64,000 bases of DNA from the NCBI RefSeq assembly GCF_000281085.1, contig NZ_JH767522.1, forward strand, positions 120,952 through 184,951, read 5' to 3'. This document shows positions 55,086 to 64,000 of the stretch, one piece after another (the stretch's first letter is position 1; every line of letters starts with the position of its first letter). Below the pieces are notes generated by a model. It saw only the letters and a program-made list of their open reading frames with translations. It was not told the origin of the DNA and did no database searches. A program made the translations under genes and the position numbers. This DNA comes from Catenovulum agarivorans YM01. Its GTDB lineage: Bacteria > Pseudomonadota > Gammaproteobacteria > Enterobacterales > Alteromonadaceae.

Positions 55086-56258
55086 CTAAGCGACTTCCGT
55101 CCAGTTGAGATACTCTTGTAACTGCAACGCCTGAATCGCATCTTGCATTACAGCAATATCGATTTCTCTAACCTCAAAACCACAACCAATTTGCAACAAC
55201 AAAGTAATACACAAACGGCCGCCTAAATGCTCTTTAAATTCATTTAATGCTTGTTTTACATCGAGTTGATAAATAGCTGGGTGAGTTAATTCAAACCCTA
55301 AGGTTTCTAATAAAATTAGAATTTGTGCTAGTTCGTTTTGTTGAATATAACCCATCAAGTGCGAATAAATACTATCCAACGCGATACCTATAGCGACAGC
55401 TTCACCATGGCGTAAACTGTTGTTAGAAATTTCTTCTAATTTATGCGCTGACCAATGGCCAAAATCAAGTGGACGCGCCGAGCCAAATTCAAATGCATCA
55501 CCACTGGTCGCGATATGATGTAAATGCCACTGAGCACCTTTATAAATCATGCTTTCCATCGCGGTTTGCTCAAATTTAGCCAGAGCATCTTTGTCGCTGT
55601 ATAACTCGTAGAAAAAGGCGCGATCTTTAATTAAAGCAACTTTAATCGCTTCAGCTATGCCAGCACGTTTGTCGCGTGGCTCTAATGTATCAAGTAAATC
55701 ATGATCGTTAATCACAGCAAATGGCGGGACAAATGTGCCTAAATAATTTTTGCGCTTGTTATAGTTAATGGCATTTTTAACACCAACTGCCGCATCGTTT
55801 TGCGCAAGTACTGTGGTTGGCATTCTAATTAAACGAATACCACGATGTGCAGTTGCAGCTGCATAACCCACAGCATCTGTTACCGCACCACCGCCAATGA
55901 CTAAAATGTATGAATGTCGATCGATGGCAAATTTTTCAACCGCAGAATAAATTGTATCTAAAACTTGGGTATCGTTTTTACACGCCTCACCACCAGCAAT
56001 TTGAATGGCAGGTAAACAATTTAACCCATGCTGCTGCATGTAGCTGTATATTTGCGAGATCAGTTGTGGCTGTTTCGCAACCACTTGGTCGTCAATAACG
56101 GGTAAAATTTTTGGCTGTTCGTCCTGATTATCAATCAACTCAGCTAAAGCTGAATTATCCAATGCAAAACTATTGCGTAAAAACATCACTGGATATTGAT
56201 ACTGCACAGTAAAACTCTGCTGAATTGTTTTATGCTGTGTTGGGTACAAATCTGCCAT
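55086..56258 (-). CDS. eboD: 3-dehydroquinate synthase-like protein EboD
   Basis: A sugar-phosphate cyclase of about 390 residues. NAD-binding IQIAGGEACKND and YILVIGGGAVTDAVGYAAAT, RMPTTVLAQNDAAVGVKNAIN, and metal ligands in KVALIKD, HIATSGDAFEFGSARPLDFGHWSAHKLE and LRHGEAVAIGIALDS are present. In ebo clusters it is regarded as a cyclitol (valiolone- or dehydroquinate-like) synthase; its product is unknown. I start at the ATG at 56258 behind GGGG; a TTG at 56312 would add 18 residues. First gene of the cluster. Two ATACGTAT palindromes lie about 125-170 bases upstream. Confidence 0.88.
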   Translation of the reverse strand: MADLYPTQHKTIQQSFTVQYQYPVMFLRNSFALDNSALAELIDNQDEQPKILPVIDDQVVAKQPQLISQIYSYMQQHGLNCLPAIQIAGGEACKNDTQVLDTIYSAVEKFAIDRHSYILVIGGGAVTDAVGYAAATAHRGIRLIRMPTTVLAQNDAAVGVKNAINYNKRKNYLGTFVPPFAVINDHDLLDTLEPRDKRAGIAEAIKVALIKDRAFFYELYSDKDALAKFEQTAMESMIYKGAQWHLHHIATSGDAFEFGSARPLDFGHWSAHKLEEISNNSLRHGEAVAIGIALDSIYSHLMGYIQQNELAQILILLETLGFELTHPAIYQLDVKQALNEFKEHLGGRLCITLLLQIGCGFEVREIDIAVMQDAIQALQLQEYLNWTEVA

Positions 56259-56382
56259 ACAGACCCCGCTATCTAGTTTGTGGAACAATTTTGTGTGTGC
56301 AAGCTGCGCCAATAAAATGTTAACGCAAGGTTAACTATACGGCTTTTTAGCTTGGATTAAAAACTTGTCAATGCACTACAAC

Positions 56383-56428
56383 TTATGAATACGTATTCAT
56401 AAAATCAGACTATTGAATACGTATGCAA
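56383..56428. promoter_or_regulatory. Two tandem ATACGTAT operator palindromes
   Basis: TTATGAATACGTATTCATAA (56383-56402) is a perfect 20-bp palindrome; TTGAATACGTATGCAA (56413-56428) is a second, with one mismatched pair. Centres are 28 bp apart. They lie 125-170 bases upstream of eboD and about 610-650 upstream of the giant redox gene. The core matches the site before the amylase gene. The rest of the 777-base gap (56259-57035) is AT-rich, with no gene that I can support apart from a possible structured leader near its end. Confidence 0.6.
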
Positions 56429-56937
56429 AGAAAAATAGGCCATTGCACAAGGGGTTACACACAACCTTACAAAAACACATATCCATTTGATTTTAAAAGA
56501 AATAAAAACAAATTAATTGCACATTGTCAACAATAAAAGTAAATTGACTACCTCAAAAAGCAAATTTCATACACGCGATTCTGCCAAGTCATAGAGTGCA
56601 AAAAAACGCCTTTTTCAGCCAACTGTATATTCCAATTGGACAATTCACTTAAACAAAAAAGATACATTTAGTTATAAATTTAATTTAACAAAATGGGCAA
56701 GAATTAAGACAAAATACGAGTTAACTTAATGATTTATATCAAAATAATTTAAAGTCAGCATAACAGGAATACAACAAGCTAAAAGACAGAGTACTCATAA
56801 GAGTAAACAAATTCACTTTGTCAACATGTAAACAACAGGTTAACCAGAACCCCAGTTCGAAGCTTTTTGTTACACTCTGGTTACATAGATCCAACTATTT
56901 TGCTGTGTTAATTTTTGTGATGAACAGTGCGCCTATT

Positions 56938-57008
56938 TGAACAAAAAGACGCTTTGTTCAGCTACGGACACCCACGGAAGATCCGAAGTCACGGCCCTAA
57001 TACAAGGG
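56938..57008 (+). promoter_or_regulatory. Possible structured leader of the giant redox gene
   Basis: Three short hairpins in series: GAACAAA-n7-TTTGTTC (56939-56959), CGGA-AGA-TCCG (56975-56985) and CCCT-n6-AGGG (56995-57008), in a locally GC-richer stretch directly before the ribosome site GAGGTG and ATG at 57036. It does not match a riboswitch class that I know. Confidence 0.3.
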
Positions 57009-57035
57009 AACTTACACACAAAATGAGGTGGATAT

Positions 57036-60000
57036 ATGCACACAACAAAGGATACAGGGCGAGTTAAACACGCCTTGCATTACTATCTGTTGCCAGTGTT
57101 AAGTGTTTCAGTTATGAGTTGCACACTCAGTTTTGAAACCCAAGCCGCGGTAACAGAAACGTCCATTTGTTATGACAATAACAATGGTTATAACGATCCT
57201 AAAATTCATATGTGGAATTCAGCCCCAGCTGGAGCAATCGCAAATACTAACTGGCCAGGTCAAGATATGACCCAAGAGGGCAGTTTTTATTGTTACGATC
57301 CAGGCGTGGCGGTTAATTCACTTAACGTAATTTTTAATGACAACGGCAACCCACAAACTGCCGATTTAAACATGGCTGGCGCCACAACTTGTTATCAAAA
57401 CAACCAATGGCAAACACTGGCCGATTGTGGATTGATTTCAGTTAATCAGCCACCGGTAGCCAATGCAGGTGCAGATGTTACGGTTAATTTAGGTGATTCA
57501 GTCATTTTAGATGGCAGTAACTCGAGTGACGCTGACGGAAACATTGTTAGCTACCAATGGGACAATGGTTCAACCGGTGTGTCTCCAACAACCACGTTTA
57601 ACAGCGAAGGTACTTTTACTATCACCCTAACGGTAACGGATGATCAAGGTGCAACAGCCACCGACTCTGTGGTTGTAACAGTGATTGATACCAGCAATGC
57701 ACCTACGGTCACGGCTAGTACTATCTGTTATGACAATGCCGCAAACTTTGCCAATCCAACCGTATATTTATGGAATGGGCAACCTCAAGGTGCATTTGCC
57801 AATTTAGGCTGGCCGGGCGAAGCATTAACCGCCACCGGCAATTTTTACTGCTACGACACTCAAGCTGATTTAACTTCGATCAGTGTTATTTTTAACGACA
57901 ATGGTGCAAACCAAACGGCTGATTTAGCCGCGACTTGGCCAAATGTTTGTTATCAAAACAATCAATGGACCACATTGCAATCTTGTGGATTAAATGTCGG
58001 TACTGGGCCAGATCCTGTCTACAATTATCCACAAGGCAAAGCAATTTATTACATCAATGTTAATAACTTTGCCGCACCAACCGCGCATACTTGGGATTTT
58101 GTGCCTGCTGCAAGTTGGCCAAATTCAAACTGGCCTGGTCATGCAATGGCCGAGTTTGGTGGGCTTAATGCTTGGCATTTAGACATTCCTGAAGATGTTG
58201 TTTCAGGCAAAGTTATCTTTACTGACAATGGCGCCAACCAAACAGCCGATTTATATTTCACTGGCGATAACCTGTGTTACAACAATGGTGTTTGGATGAC
58301 AGCGACAGCTTGTGGCATTCCAACTCAAGCATCAGCTGATGCAGGACCTGATAGAAAAGCCAACCAAAACAGCCAAATAGCTTTAACTGTGGTTGCTGGC
58401 AATGGTGATTTAGCCGCAACAACTTGGCAAAGTGATGCTTGGTCTGGTTCATTAATGGGCGAGTCTGTGGTCACACCTGAACTAACAGTTCAAGGTACAT
58501 ACACAGTGACTATGACTTTAGCTAGCGGTGAAACAGATACCTTTGCATTAGAAGTAGTTGCAGCAACTCAAGCATTGCCTGAGCGTCCACAATTACTTAA
58601 ACCGCTTAACTTCCCACTGTCGGGCAGTGTTTCATCTGGTAACTATACCTATGAATCAGCATTCCCTGCATTAGATGGGTATTTTGCATCACCTGTGCAT
58701 GTAACCAACGACGGCGTAAACGACCTTATCTACGTAGTTGACAAACCGGGTACATTATCAGTATTTGCCAATGATCCAGCGGTTACCCAAGCACAAGTAA
58801 CCACCTTATTGGATATCAGAGGCGAAGTGCGCGACTACCACGAGCAGGGTTTGTTATCAGTCGCTTTCCATCCAAATTTTGCCAGCAATGGTTACGCCTA
58901 CATTTTTTATATTGAAGGCAACAACGACAACGAAAGTGATAACGGCGTATTTGGCGATGCTGTACTTGAACGCATCACCTTAAACGATACGACCTTGCCA
59001 ACAGCAGCAAGCGATAGAGTAGAAATTTTGCGTATTGCGCAGCCAGGGCCAGATCACAAAGGTGGTATGATGCAGTTCCATCCGTCTACTGGTGAATTCT
59101 ACTTAAGTATTGGTGATGGTGCTTATGGCGATACGGCGATCACACCAACTCAGCCAGATCCACGTACTAACAATAGTTCACAAGAAACGGATAACCTGCG
59201 CGGTTCATTTATCCGCATCATAATGCGTGATACACCAAATGCACAAGGCTTGTACTACGACATTCCAGCTGACAACCCATTTGTCAATGACCCGAATGTA
59301 CGAGATGAAATTTGGTCTTACGGCCATCGTAACCCTTGGCGTTGGGCCTTTGATACTGTATTGCCTTACACCTTATGGGAAACTGAGATCGGCCAACAAG
59401 GTTTTGAAGAAGTAAACATTATTCAAGCGGGCAACAACTATGGTTGGCCTATCTGTGAAGGTAATACCCACAGAGGCAATGACGGTGGTGATGCTAACTT
59501 CAGCCGCGACTGTACTAATGATTTAACCGGCCCAATAGGTGGTTATGATCACAATACAGGTTCAGTTTCTATTATCGGTGGTTTTGTTTACCGCGGTAGC
59601 CAATTGCCGGGTTTAACCGGTCGCTTTATTTACGGCGATTATGTCAGTAAAAAAATCTGGTCTGCGACCGAAGGCGACACAGACGTATTAGTCAGTGATG
59701 CTTTCCCAAGTAATATTTCGTCATTCGGCACAGATGTGAGCGGTGAAGAAGTATTTATCAGCTCACACGGTGAAGAATACGGCGGTTTATCGTCAATTTA
59801 CCGCATGGTAGACAGTGATGTGCAAGCAGCAGTGATTCCTGCAACCTTATCAGCAACAGGTTTATTTGCTGACTTAACAAACTTAACACCTGTACACGGT
59901 GTGATTGAATACGATGTTAATTCTGACGGTTGGTTTGACGGTTTAATCACGCGCCACTTTATTGCTGTACCAAATGGCGAAACCATTAACTTTGATGCCA

Positions 60001-63000
60001 ATAGCGTGTGGGATTTACCTGTAGGTTCAGTATTAGTTAAACACCTAGACCGTCCAATTAATGCAACTGACTCAGTACCTTATCAAACCTCAGTATTGTT
60101 CCGTCAAAATGCTGGCAACTGGGCTGCGGCAAACTATTACTGGAATGCTCAAGCAACAGATGCTGACTTGGTCAACCAAGCATTTGAAGAAACGGTTGAA
60201 CAATTCTACGACCAAGCGCCAAGCTTAGTCCAACATCGAGTGCGCTCTGGCGCTGAATGTTCGTCTTGTCACACTGGTACAGGTAGTAAAGAGCCTATTT
60301 CAATTGATACTAAACAATTGAACAAAGATTTTGATTACCAAGGTGTAGTAGCAAATCAGCTAGACAGCTTCAACCAAGTAGGTATTTTTAATCAAAATAT
60401 CGGTTTTGCAGCTAACTTAGCAGAATTACCTGATCCAACTGACACCAGCAGAACGGTTGACGAACGTGCGCGCGCTTATTTAGATACCAACTGTGCACAT
60501 TGTCATGGTGGTGGTTTTATGGATATGAACTATGAAACTGACCTAAAAGACATGGAGATTATGAACATCAAGCGCGGTGCGGTTTACCGTATGTTACCGT
60601 TCGATCACTCAGCGAGTATTATCTACAACTATCAAACTGACGATGCTAACCGTATGCCGAAAGGCAGTTTAATTACTAATCCATTAGCAAGCACACTAAT
60701 TGCAGATTGGATTGACGGTGTTGGCGCAAGCCAAACGACAATGCAAGTAACGGCGACAAGTAGCTCTGTCGGTATTGGCGCAACGACCACAGTTTCGGCT
60801 ATGGCATTGTACGACAATGGTTTTGAACTAGTACCAACTGCAGGTGTAACTTGGTCAAGCAGTGATACTTCGGTTGTGACTGTTTCTGGAACAAGTGGCC
60901 AAGCGACAGTACAAGGTGTGAATAGTGGCTCTGCAACTATTACAGCCAGCAGTGGTGGTTACAGCGGTAATATTGTTATTAACGTGGTAACAGGTCCTGA
61001 TGCACCAACTGATTTAACTGCAGTTGCCGCGTCTGATACTAGCATTAGCTTATCTTGGACTGATGTCGCGACAGACGAAGTAAACTACCAAGTTAGCCGT
61101 GCAACCTCTGCCACAGGTCCTTTCACGCTAGTGTCAACGCTCGCAGCGAATACTACAGGCATGACAGATTCAGGTTTAGCACCTTCAACTTTATATTATT
61201 ACCAAGTTGTGGCTAAAGGTGCATCGGTTGATTCTGCCGCTGCTAGTGCCAGCGCACAAACGCAAGATCCAGCTCCTATTGATGGTTTAACTATAGTTGC
61301 ACCAGCAACTGTGCAGTTAATTAGTGGTGAAACTCGCCAGTTAGTTGCAGTAGCAACAGCGGGGGATGAGACAGTTTCAGCAACATTAAGCTCAAGCTGG
61401 AGCAGTGCCGACAACAGCATAGTCTCTGTATCGAACTCAGGTTTATTAAGTGCAGGCTCTACTGCGGGTGTCACTACTATTACAGTGACAAACCAAGGGA
61501 TCAGCACGAATATTCAAGTTGAAAACTTAGGTTTAGCTCAGTACTTATACTTTAACTTGCCATCGGCATGGGCAAATCCAACTGTATATATCTGGACCAA
61601 CGAAAACGGCACAGAAACAACACGTTCAGCAGCTTGGCCAGGTAATGCAGCGACGACCATGTCTGATGAGTTTGGTGGTACATGGAGCCGTGTGGTCTTG
61701 CCTGTTGCTTGGGCAAACAGCAATGGTGACATTAGCGTCATTTTTAGTAACGCAGGCGCTGACCAGTCAGAAAACTTAGTAACAAACATTGCTAACCCAA
61801 GTTTTTACGACCAAGGCTGGTTAGCACAAGCGCCAACTGGTAACGGCAGTGAAGCAGGTACACAAATCCAAATCGGCAACGGTGAAATCACCCTATCCGG
61901 TAGTGCCGACTTAACAGGTAAATTATTCCCTGTTGGCACTGTGTTAGATGTAACAGCTGATGAAGCCGGTACAGGTTTAGAGTTTAAACAATGGGAAGGC
62001 TCAGGCGCTGCATATTTGGTAGATGCAACAGCTGCAAATACACAAATAGTCGTTGAAGACGCCCTATCCTTTACTTTGTTGGCGGTATTTGGCCCTGCAA
62101 CCGATGACCACTTAGTTGGCCGTACTTACTACAATGACCAAGGTTGTGCAGGTTGTCACGGTGCCGACGGTACAGGCTCACCACCGCTGTTAGGTTTAAG
62201 CAGTCAATATACCTTAGCCGAGCTAACTGACTACATTCAAAGCAATATGCCAATTGGCAACCCTGGTATGTGTACTGGTGAATGTGCAAGTTCTACCGCC
62301 GCTATGATTTTAGACGAAGCTTTCACTGCACCATCCAATACCTGTAATTTGGATGATTTGGACGACGTAGTGCCACAAGACAGAAGCTATCGTTTATTAT
62401 CTACCTTGGAATACAACAACTCGGTACGTGACTTACTAGGTTTAACAACAGATATTGATGTAACCTCAGGTAATGTTCCGGCAGATATTCCAGCAAATGG
62501 CTTTAAAACCAATGCAAACACTGTCTTTACCAATGATTACGCTAAAGGTTATGTATTAGCCGCTGAAGCAGCAGCGTCTATGGTGACAGATATGTACAAC
62601 CTAACCTCAGGCTGTAGCGACATTAACTGTTTCTTAGATGACTTTGCTAAACGCGCATTTAGACGGCCGTTAACAGCAACGGAAAAAACTTCATTAACAG
62701 GTGTATACAACGACCAAGGTCAATTAGCGCTGTTAAGCACTATTTTATCTTCGCCAGCTATGTTGTATCGCTCTGAAGTAGGTGAAGTGAATACCGAGGG
62801 TTATTTCGAACTAACTGATTACGAAGTAGCTACCCTACTAGCTTATACCTACTGGGCAACTACACCGGATAGCTGGTTAATCAGCAAAGCCGACAATGGT
62901 GAACTCAGTACACATAGCCAAATAGCTTCTACGCTAACAATTATGTTGCAAGACGCTAAAGCTGAAGCAGCCTTTGAACGCTTTATTACCGGTTGGTTGA

Positions 63001-63854
63001 ATTTAGATAAAGAAATTAAAACGGTTGATTTATCTGACAGCTTAAAAGCCGATATGCGCCAAGAAACCATTGAGTTTGTTAAACGCATCGTCTTTGGTGG
63101 TGGTGAATACTCTGAGCTTTTAACCGCTAAATACAGCTATATGACAGAACAACTTGCAACGCACTACGGCTTCAGTTGGCCAGGTGGTTCAGGATGGCAA
63201 CGTGTCGACTATGACGCAACTGAAAGCAACGGTGAACGTGCTGGTGTTATGGGTCATGCAGGTATCTTAGCGATTCAATCTGCGTCAGAAAAAACCCATC
63301 CGGTTAAACGTGGTTTATTCGTACGTAAAAACTTAATGTGTCAGGAATTCCCGCCACCACCAATTGGTGCTGAGTTAAAACCTCAGGAAGACCCAACACT
63401 TACAGTGCGCGAGCGTTTTGAAACTGCGCATTTACAAGATGGTTGTGAATCGTGTCACCAATTTATCGACGGTATAGGTTTTGGTTTAGAAAACTACAAT
63501 GCCTTCGGTCAATACGTTACAACTGAAACAACAGACGCTGGTGAAGTGAAACAGATTAATGCCGCCGGTTACATTGGTAGCTTAACCTCTGCTGAAACCT
63601 TCTTATCAGCCAGTGAACCAGTGGTCACTTATCAAGGTATGGACGAACTCGCTCAGCTAATTGTTGATAGCGATCACGGTAAATCTTGTTACGCGCGCCA
63701 ATGGTTTAGATATTCACGCGGCTTACATGAAGACTCTAACGACAACTGTACTCTGCAAGCTTATGGCGACAGCTTTAAGTCTTCTAGCAGTGCAAACTTG
63801 TTAGATTTAATGGTTGAGTTTACTCAAACCAAAAACTTCACATTGCGTAAATAA
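57036..63854 (+). CDS. Giant secreted starch-binding multihaem dehydrogenase-like protein
   Basis: A 2272-residue exported protein, unusual for its fusion of modules. Order by eye: signal peptide (1-38); CBM26-like starch-binding module (41-130); PKD (137-215); two more CBM26-like modules (225-315, 325-425); PKD-like (432-508); glucose/sorbosone-dehydrogenase-like propeller (525-925, with YGHRNPWRWAFD and IIQAGNNYGWPICEG), a PQQ-type fold; diheme SO2930-like segment (CSSCH 1075, CAHCH 1153); Big2, FN3, Big2 (1235-1505); a fourth starch-binding-like module (1510-1600); a haem domain (CAGCH 1704); then planctomycete-type DUF1587, DUF1595, DUF1592, DUF1588 (CESCH 2137) and DUF1585. I infer oxidation of starch-derived sugars with electron transfer through four haems. 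PQQ dependence and partner are not shown. It precedes a DUF1552-like gene. Confidence 0.8.
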   Translation: MHTTKDTGRVKHALHYYLLPVLSVSVMSCTLSFETQAAVTETSICYDNNNGYNDPKIHMWNSAPAGAIANTNWPGQDMTQEGSFYCYDPGVAVNSLNVIFNDNGNPQTADLNMAGATTCYQNNQWQTLADCGLISVNQPPVANAGADVTVNLGDSVILDGSNSSDADGNIVSYQWDNGSTGVSPTTTFNSEGTFTITLTVTDDQGATATDSVVVTVIDTSNAPTVTASTICYDNAANFANPTVYLWNGQPQGAFANLGWPGEALTATGNFYCYDTQADLTSISVIFNDNGANQTADLAATWPNVCYQNNQWTTLQSCGLNVGTGPDPVYNYPQGKAIYYINVNNFAAPTAHTWDFVPAASWPNSNWPGHAMAEFGGLNAWHLDIPEDVVSGKVIFTDNGANQTADLYFTGDNLCYNNGVWMTATACGIPTQASADAGPDRKANQNSQIALTVVAGNGDLAATTWQSDAWSGSLMGESVVTPELTVQGTYTVTMTLASGETDTFALEVVAATQALPERPQLLKPLNFPLSGSVSSGNYTYESAFPALDGYFASPVHVTNDGVNDLIYVVDKPGTLSVFANDPAVTQAQVTTLLDIRGEVRDYHEQGLLSVAFHPNFASNGYAYIFYIEGNNDNESDNGVFGDAVLERITLNDTTLPTAASDRVEILRIAQPGPDHKGGMMQFHPSTGEFYLSIGDGAYGDTAITPTQPDPRTNNSSQETDNLRGSFIRIIMRDTPNAQGLYYDIPADNPFVNDPNVRDEIWSYGHRNPWRWAFDTVLPYTLWETEIGQQGFEEVNIIQAGNNYGWPICEGNTHRGNDGGDANFSRDCTNDLTGPIGGYDHNTGSVSIIGGFVYRGSQLPGLTGRFIYGDYVSKKIWSATEGDTDVLVSDAFPSNISSFGTDVSGEEVFISSHGEEYGGLSSIYRMVDSDVQAAVIPATLSATGLFADLTNLTPVHGVIEYDVNSDGWFDGLITRHFIAVPNGETINFDANSVWDLPVGSVLVKHLDRPINATDSVPYQTSVLFRQNAGNWAAANYYWNAQATDADLVNQAFEETVEQFYDQAPSLVQHRVRSGAECSSCHTGTGSKEPISIDTKQLNKDFDYQGVVANQLDSFNQVGIFNQNIGFAANLAELPDPTDTSRTVDERARAYLDTNCAHCHGGGFMDMNYETDLKDMEIMNIKRGAVYRMLPFDHSASIIYNYQTDDANRMPKGSLITNPLASTLIADWIDGVGASQTTMQVTATSSSVGIGATTTVSAMALYDNGFELVPTAGVTWSSSDTSVVTVSGTSGQATVQGVNSGSATITASSGGYSGNIVINVVTGPDAPTDLTAVAASDTSISLSWTDVATDEVNYQVSRATSATGPFTLVSTLAANTTGMTDSGLAPSTLYYYQVVAKGASVDSAAASASAQTQDPAPIDGLTIVAPATVQLISGETRQLVAVATAGDETVSATLSSSWSSADNSIVSVSNSGLLSAGSTAGVTTITVTNQGISTNIQVENLGLAQYLYFNLPSAWANPTVYIWTNENGTETTRSAAWPGNAATTMSDEFGGTWSRVVLPVAWANSNGDISVIFSNAGADQSENLVTNIANPSFYDQGWLAQAPTGNGSEAGTQIQIGNGEITLSGSADLTGKLFPVGTVLDVTADEAGTGLEFKQWEGSGAAYLVDATAANTQIVVEDALSFTLLAVFGPATDDHLVGRTYYNDQGCAGCHGADGTGSPPLLGLSSQYTLAELTDYIQSNMPIGNPGMCTGECASSTAAMILDEAFTAPSNTCNLDDLDDVVPQDRSYRLLSTLEYNNSVRDLLGLTTDIDVTSGNVPADIPANGFKTNANTVFTNDYAKGYVLAAEAAASMVTDMYNLTSGCSDINCFLDDFAKRAFRRPLTATEKTSLTGVYNDQGQLALLSTILSSPAMLYRSEVGEVNTEGYFELTDYEVATLLAYTYWATTPDSWLISKADNGELSTHSQIASTLTIMLQDAKAEAAFERFITGWLNLDKEIKTVDLSDSLKADMRQETIEFVKRIVFGGGEYSELLTAKYSYMTEQLATHYGFSWPGGSGWQRVDYDATESNGERAGVMGHAGILAIQSASEKTHPVKRGLFVRKNLMCQEFPPPPIGAELKPQEDPTLTVRERFETAHLQDGCESCHQFIDGIGFGLENYNAFGQYVTTETTDAGEVKQINAAGYIGSLTSAETFLSASEPVVTYQGMDELAQLIVDSDHGKSCYARQWFRYSRGLHEDSNDNCTLQAYGDSFKSSSSANLLDLMVEFTQTKNFTLRK

Positions 63855-63869
63855 GCGAGGTAGATGGAT

Positions 63870-64000
63870 ATGAATATCTTAAAAAACAAAATGCAACGTC
63901 GTGATTTTTTACGCACTATGGCAAAAGCAGGTCTAACGACCGCTTTTGCTAGCCAATTTGCTTTTTCATCTAAAGCCTTTGCGGCAGCGGGGGACGCCCA
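63870..64000 (+). CDS. Start of a Tat-exported DUF1552-like protein (truncated by window end)
   Basis: The first 43 codons only. The N-terminus carries a twin-arginine-type signal (KMQRRDFLRTMAKAG, then a hydrophobic stretch and SSKAFAAAG). In many marine bacteria a DUF1552 or DUF1501 protein with such a start is the partner gene of DUF1592/DUF1588 proteins, so I assign it by position. I use the ATG at 63870, nine bases after GAGG; the ATG at 63864 is too close. It begins 15 bases after the giant redox gene and is probably co-transcribed. Confidence 0.6.
   Translation, partial: MNILKNKMQRRDFLRTMAKAGLTTAFASQFAFSSKAFAAAGDA

Noticed and set aside
56930..57010. c-di-GMP-I riboswitch upstream of the giant redox gene
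   Set aside because: GACGC and some GG-rich stems look suggestive, but the conserved GACGCAAAGCC and tetraloop-receptor arms are missing.
60632..63088. Several long minus-strand frames opposite the giant redox gene
   Set aside because: They have no start context or recognisable protein features and mirror the coding strand codon pattern.

Overview
The window is a stretch of chromosome from a marine-type gammaproteobacterium, most likely of the Alteromonadales. The basis is the conserved gene order (petABC-sspAB, rplM-rpsI, zapE/zapG-degQ-degS, murA-ibaG-mlaBCDEF, kdsD-kdsC-lptCAB-rpoN-hpf-ptsN-rapZ-npr-mgtE), the AT-rich composition, the starch-directed secreted proteins and the TPP-riboswitch-controlled TonB receptor. 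I cannot fix genus or species from the sequence alone.

Layout. 1-5.1 kb (minus strand): a group-2-type capsule export locus (kpsM, kpsT, kpsE, kpsD) with a glycerol-3-phosphate-cytidylyltransferase-like enzyme and a truncated glycosyltransferase. 5.3-8.0 kb: a divergent lipoprotein alpha-amylase. 8.0-8.7 kb: a gene-free region holding two nested inverted-repeat elements. 8.7-32.3 kb: core genes for the bc1 complex, ribosomal proteins, envelope proteases, peptidoglycan and lipid-asymmetry functions, Kdo/LPS transport, sigma-54 and the nitrogen PTS, and a magnesium transporter.

32.3-42.8 kb is an accessory island. It contains a frameshifted gene, an IS982-like remnant, a DUF6933 pseudogene with an internal deletion, two HTH-type (HipB-like) repressor genes each facing a regularly spaced operator array, a HipA kinase, a DUF4143-type ATPase and an unusual cassette: HIT-fold protein, four-helix membrane protein, PEP-synthase-like/MazG fusion and D12-class adenine methyltransferase. 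This cassette is the best candidate here for an undescribed (perhaps defence) system.

42.9-48.4 kb: yicC, slyD, and a complete thiamine-salvage operon (TPP riboswitch, TonB receptor, YkoF-like thiamine-binding protein, PnuT, thiamine kinase-like protein). 49.4-56.3 kb: a full ebo cluster in the order eboD-C-A-B-E-F, interrupted by two repeat elements. 57.0-64.0 kb: a 2272-residue secreted protein combining starch-binding modules, a glucose/sorbosone-dehydrogenase-like propeller, four c-type haem motifs and planctomycete-type DUF1587/1595/1592/1588/1585 domains, followed by the start of a probable DUF1552 partner. A shared ATACGTAT palindrome lies upstream of the amylase and, in two copies, between the ebo cluster and the giant redox protein, which suggests a common carbohydrate-responsive repressor.

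Several start sites were moved from the longest open frame to positions with better ribosome-binding sites or family alignment (kpsT, sspA, degQ, kdsD, lptA, the DUF4143 ATPase, the HIT protein, eboD). Family assignments rest on recognised motifs and gene order, not on searches.
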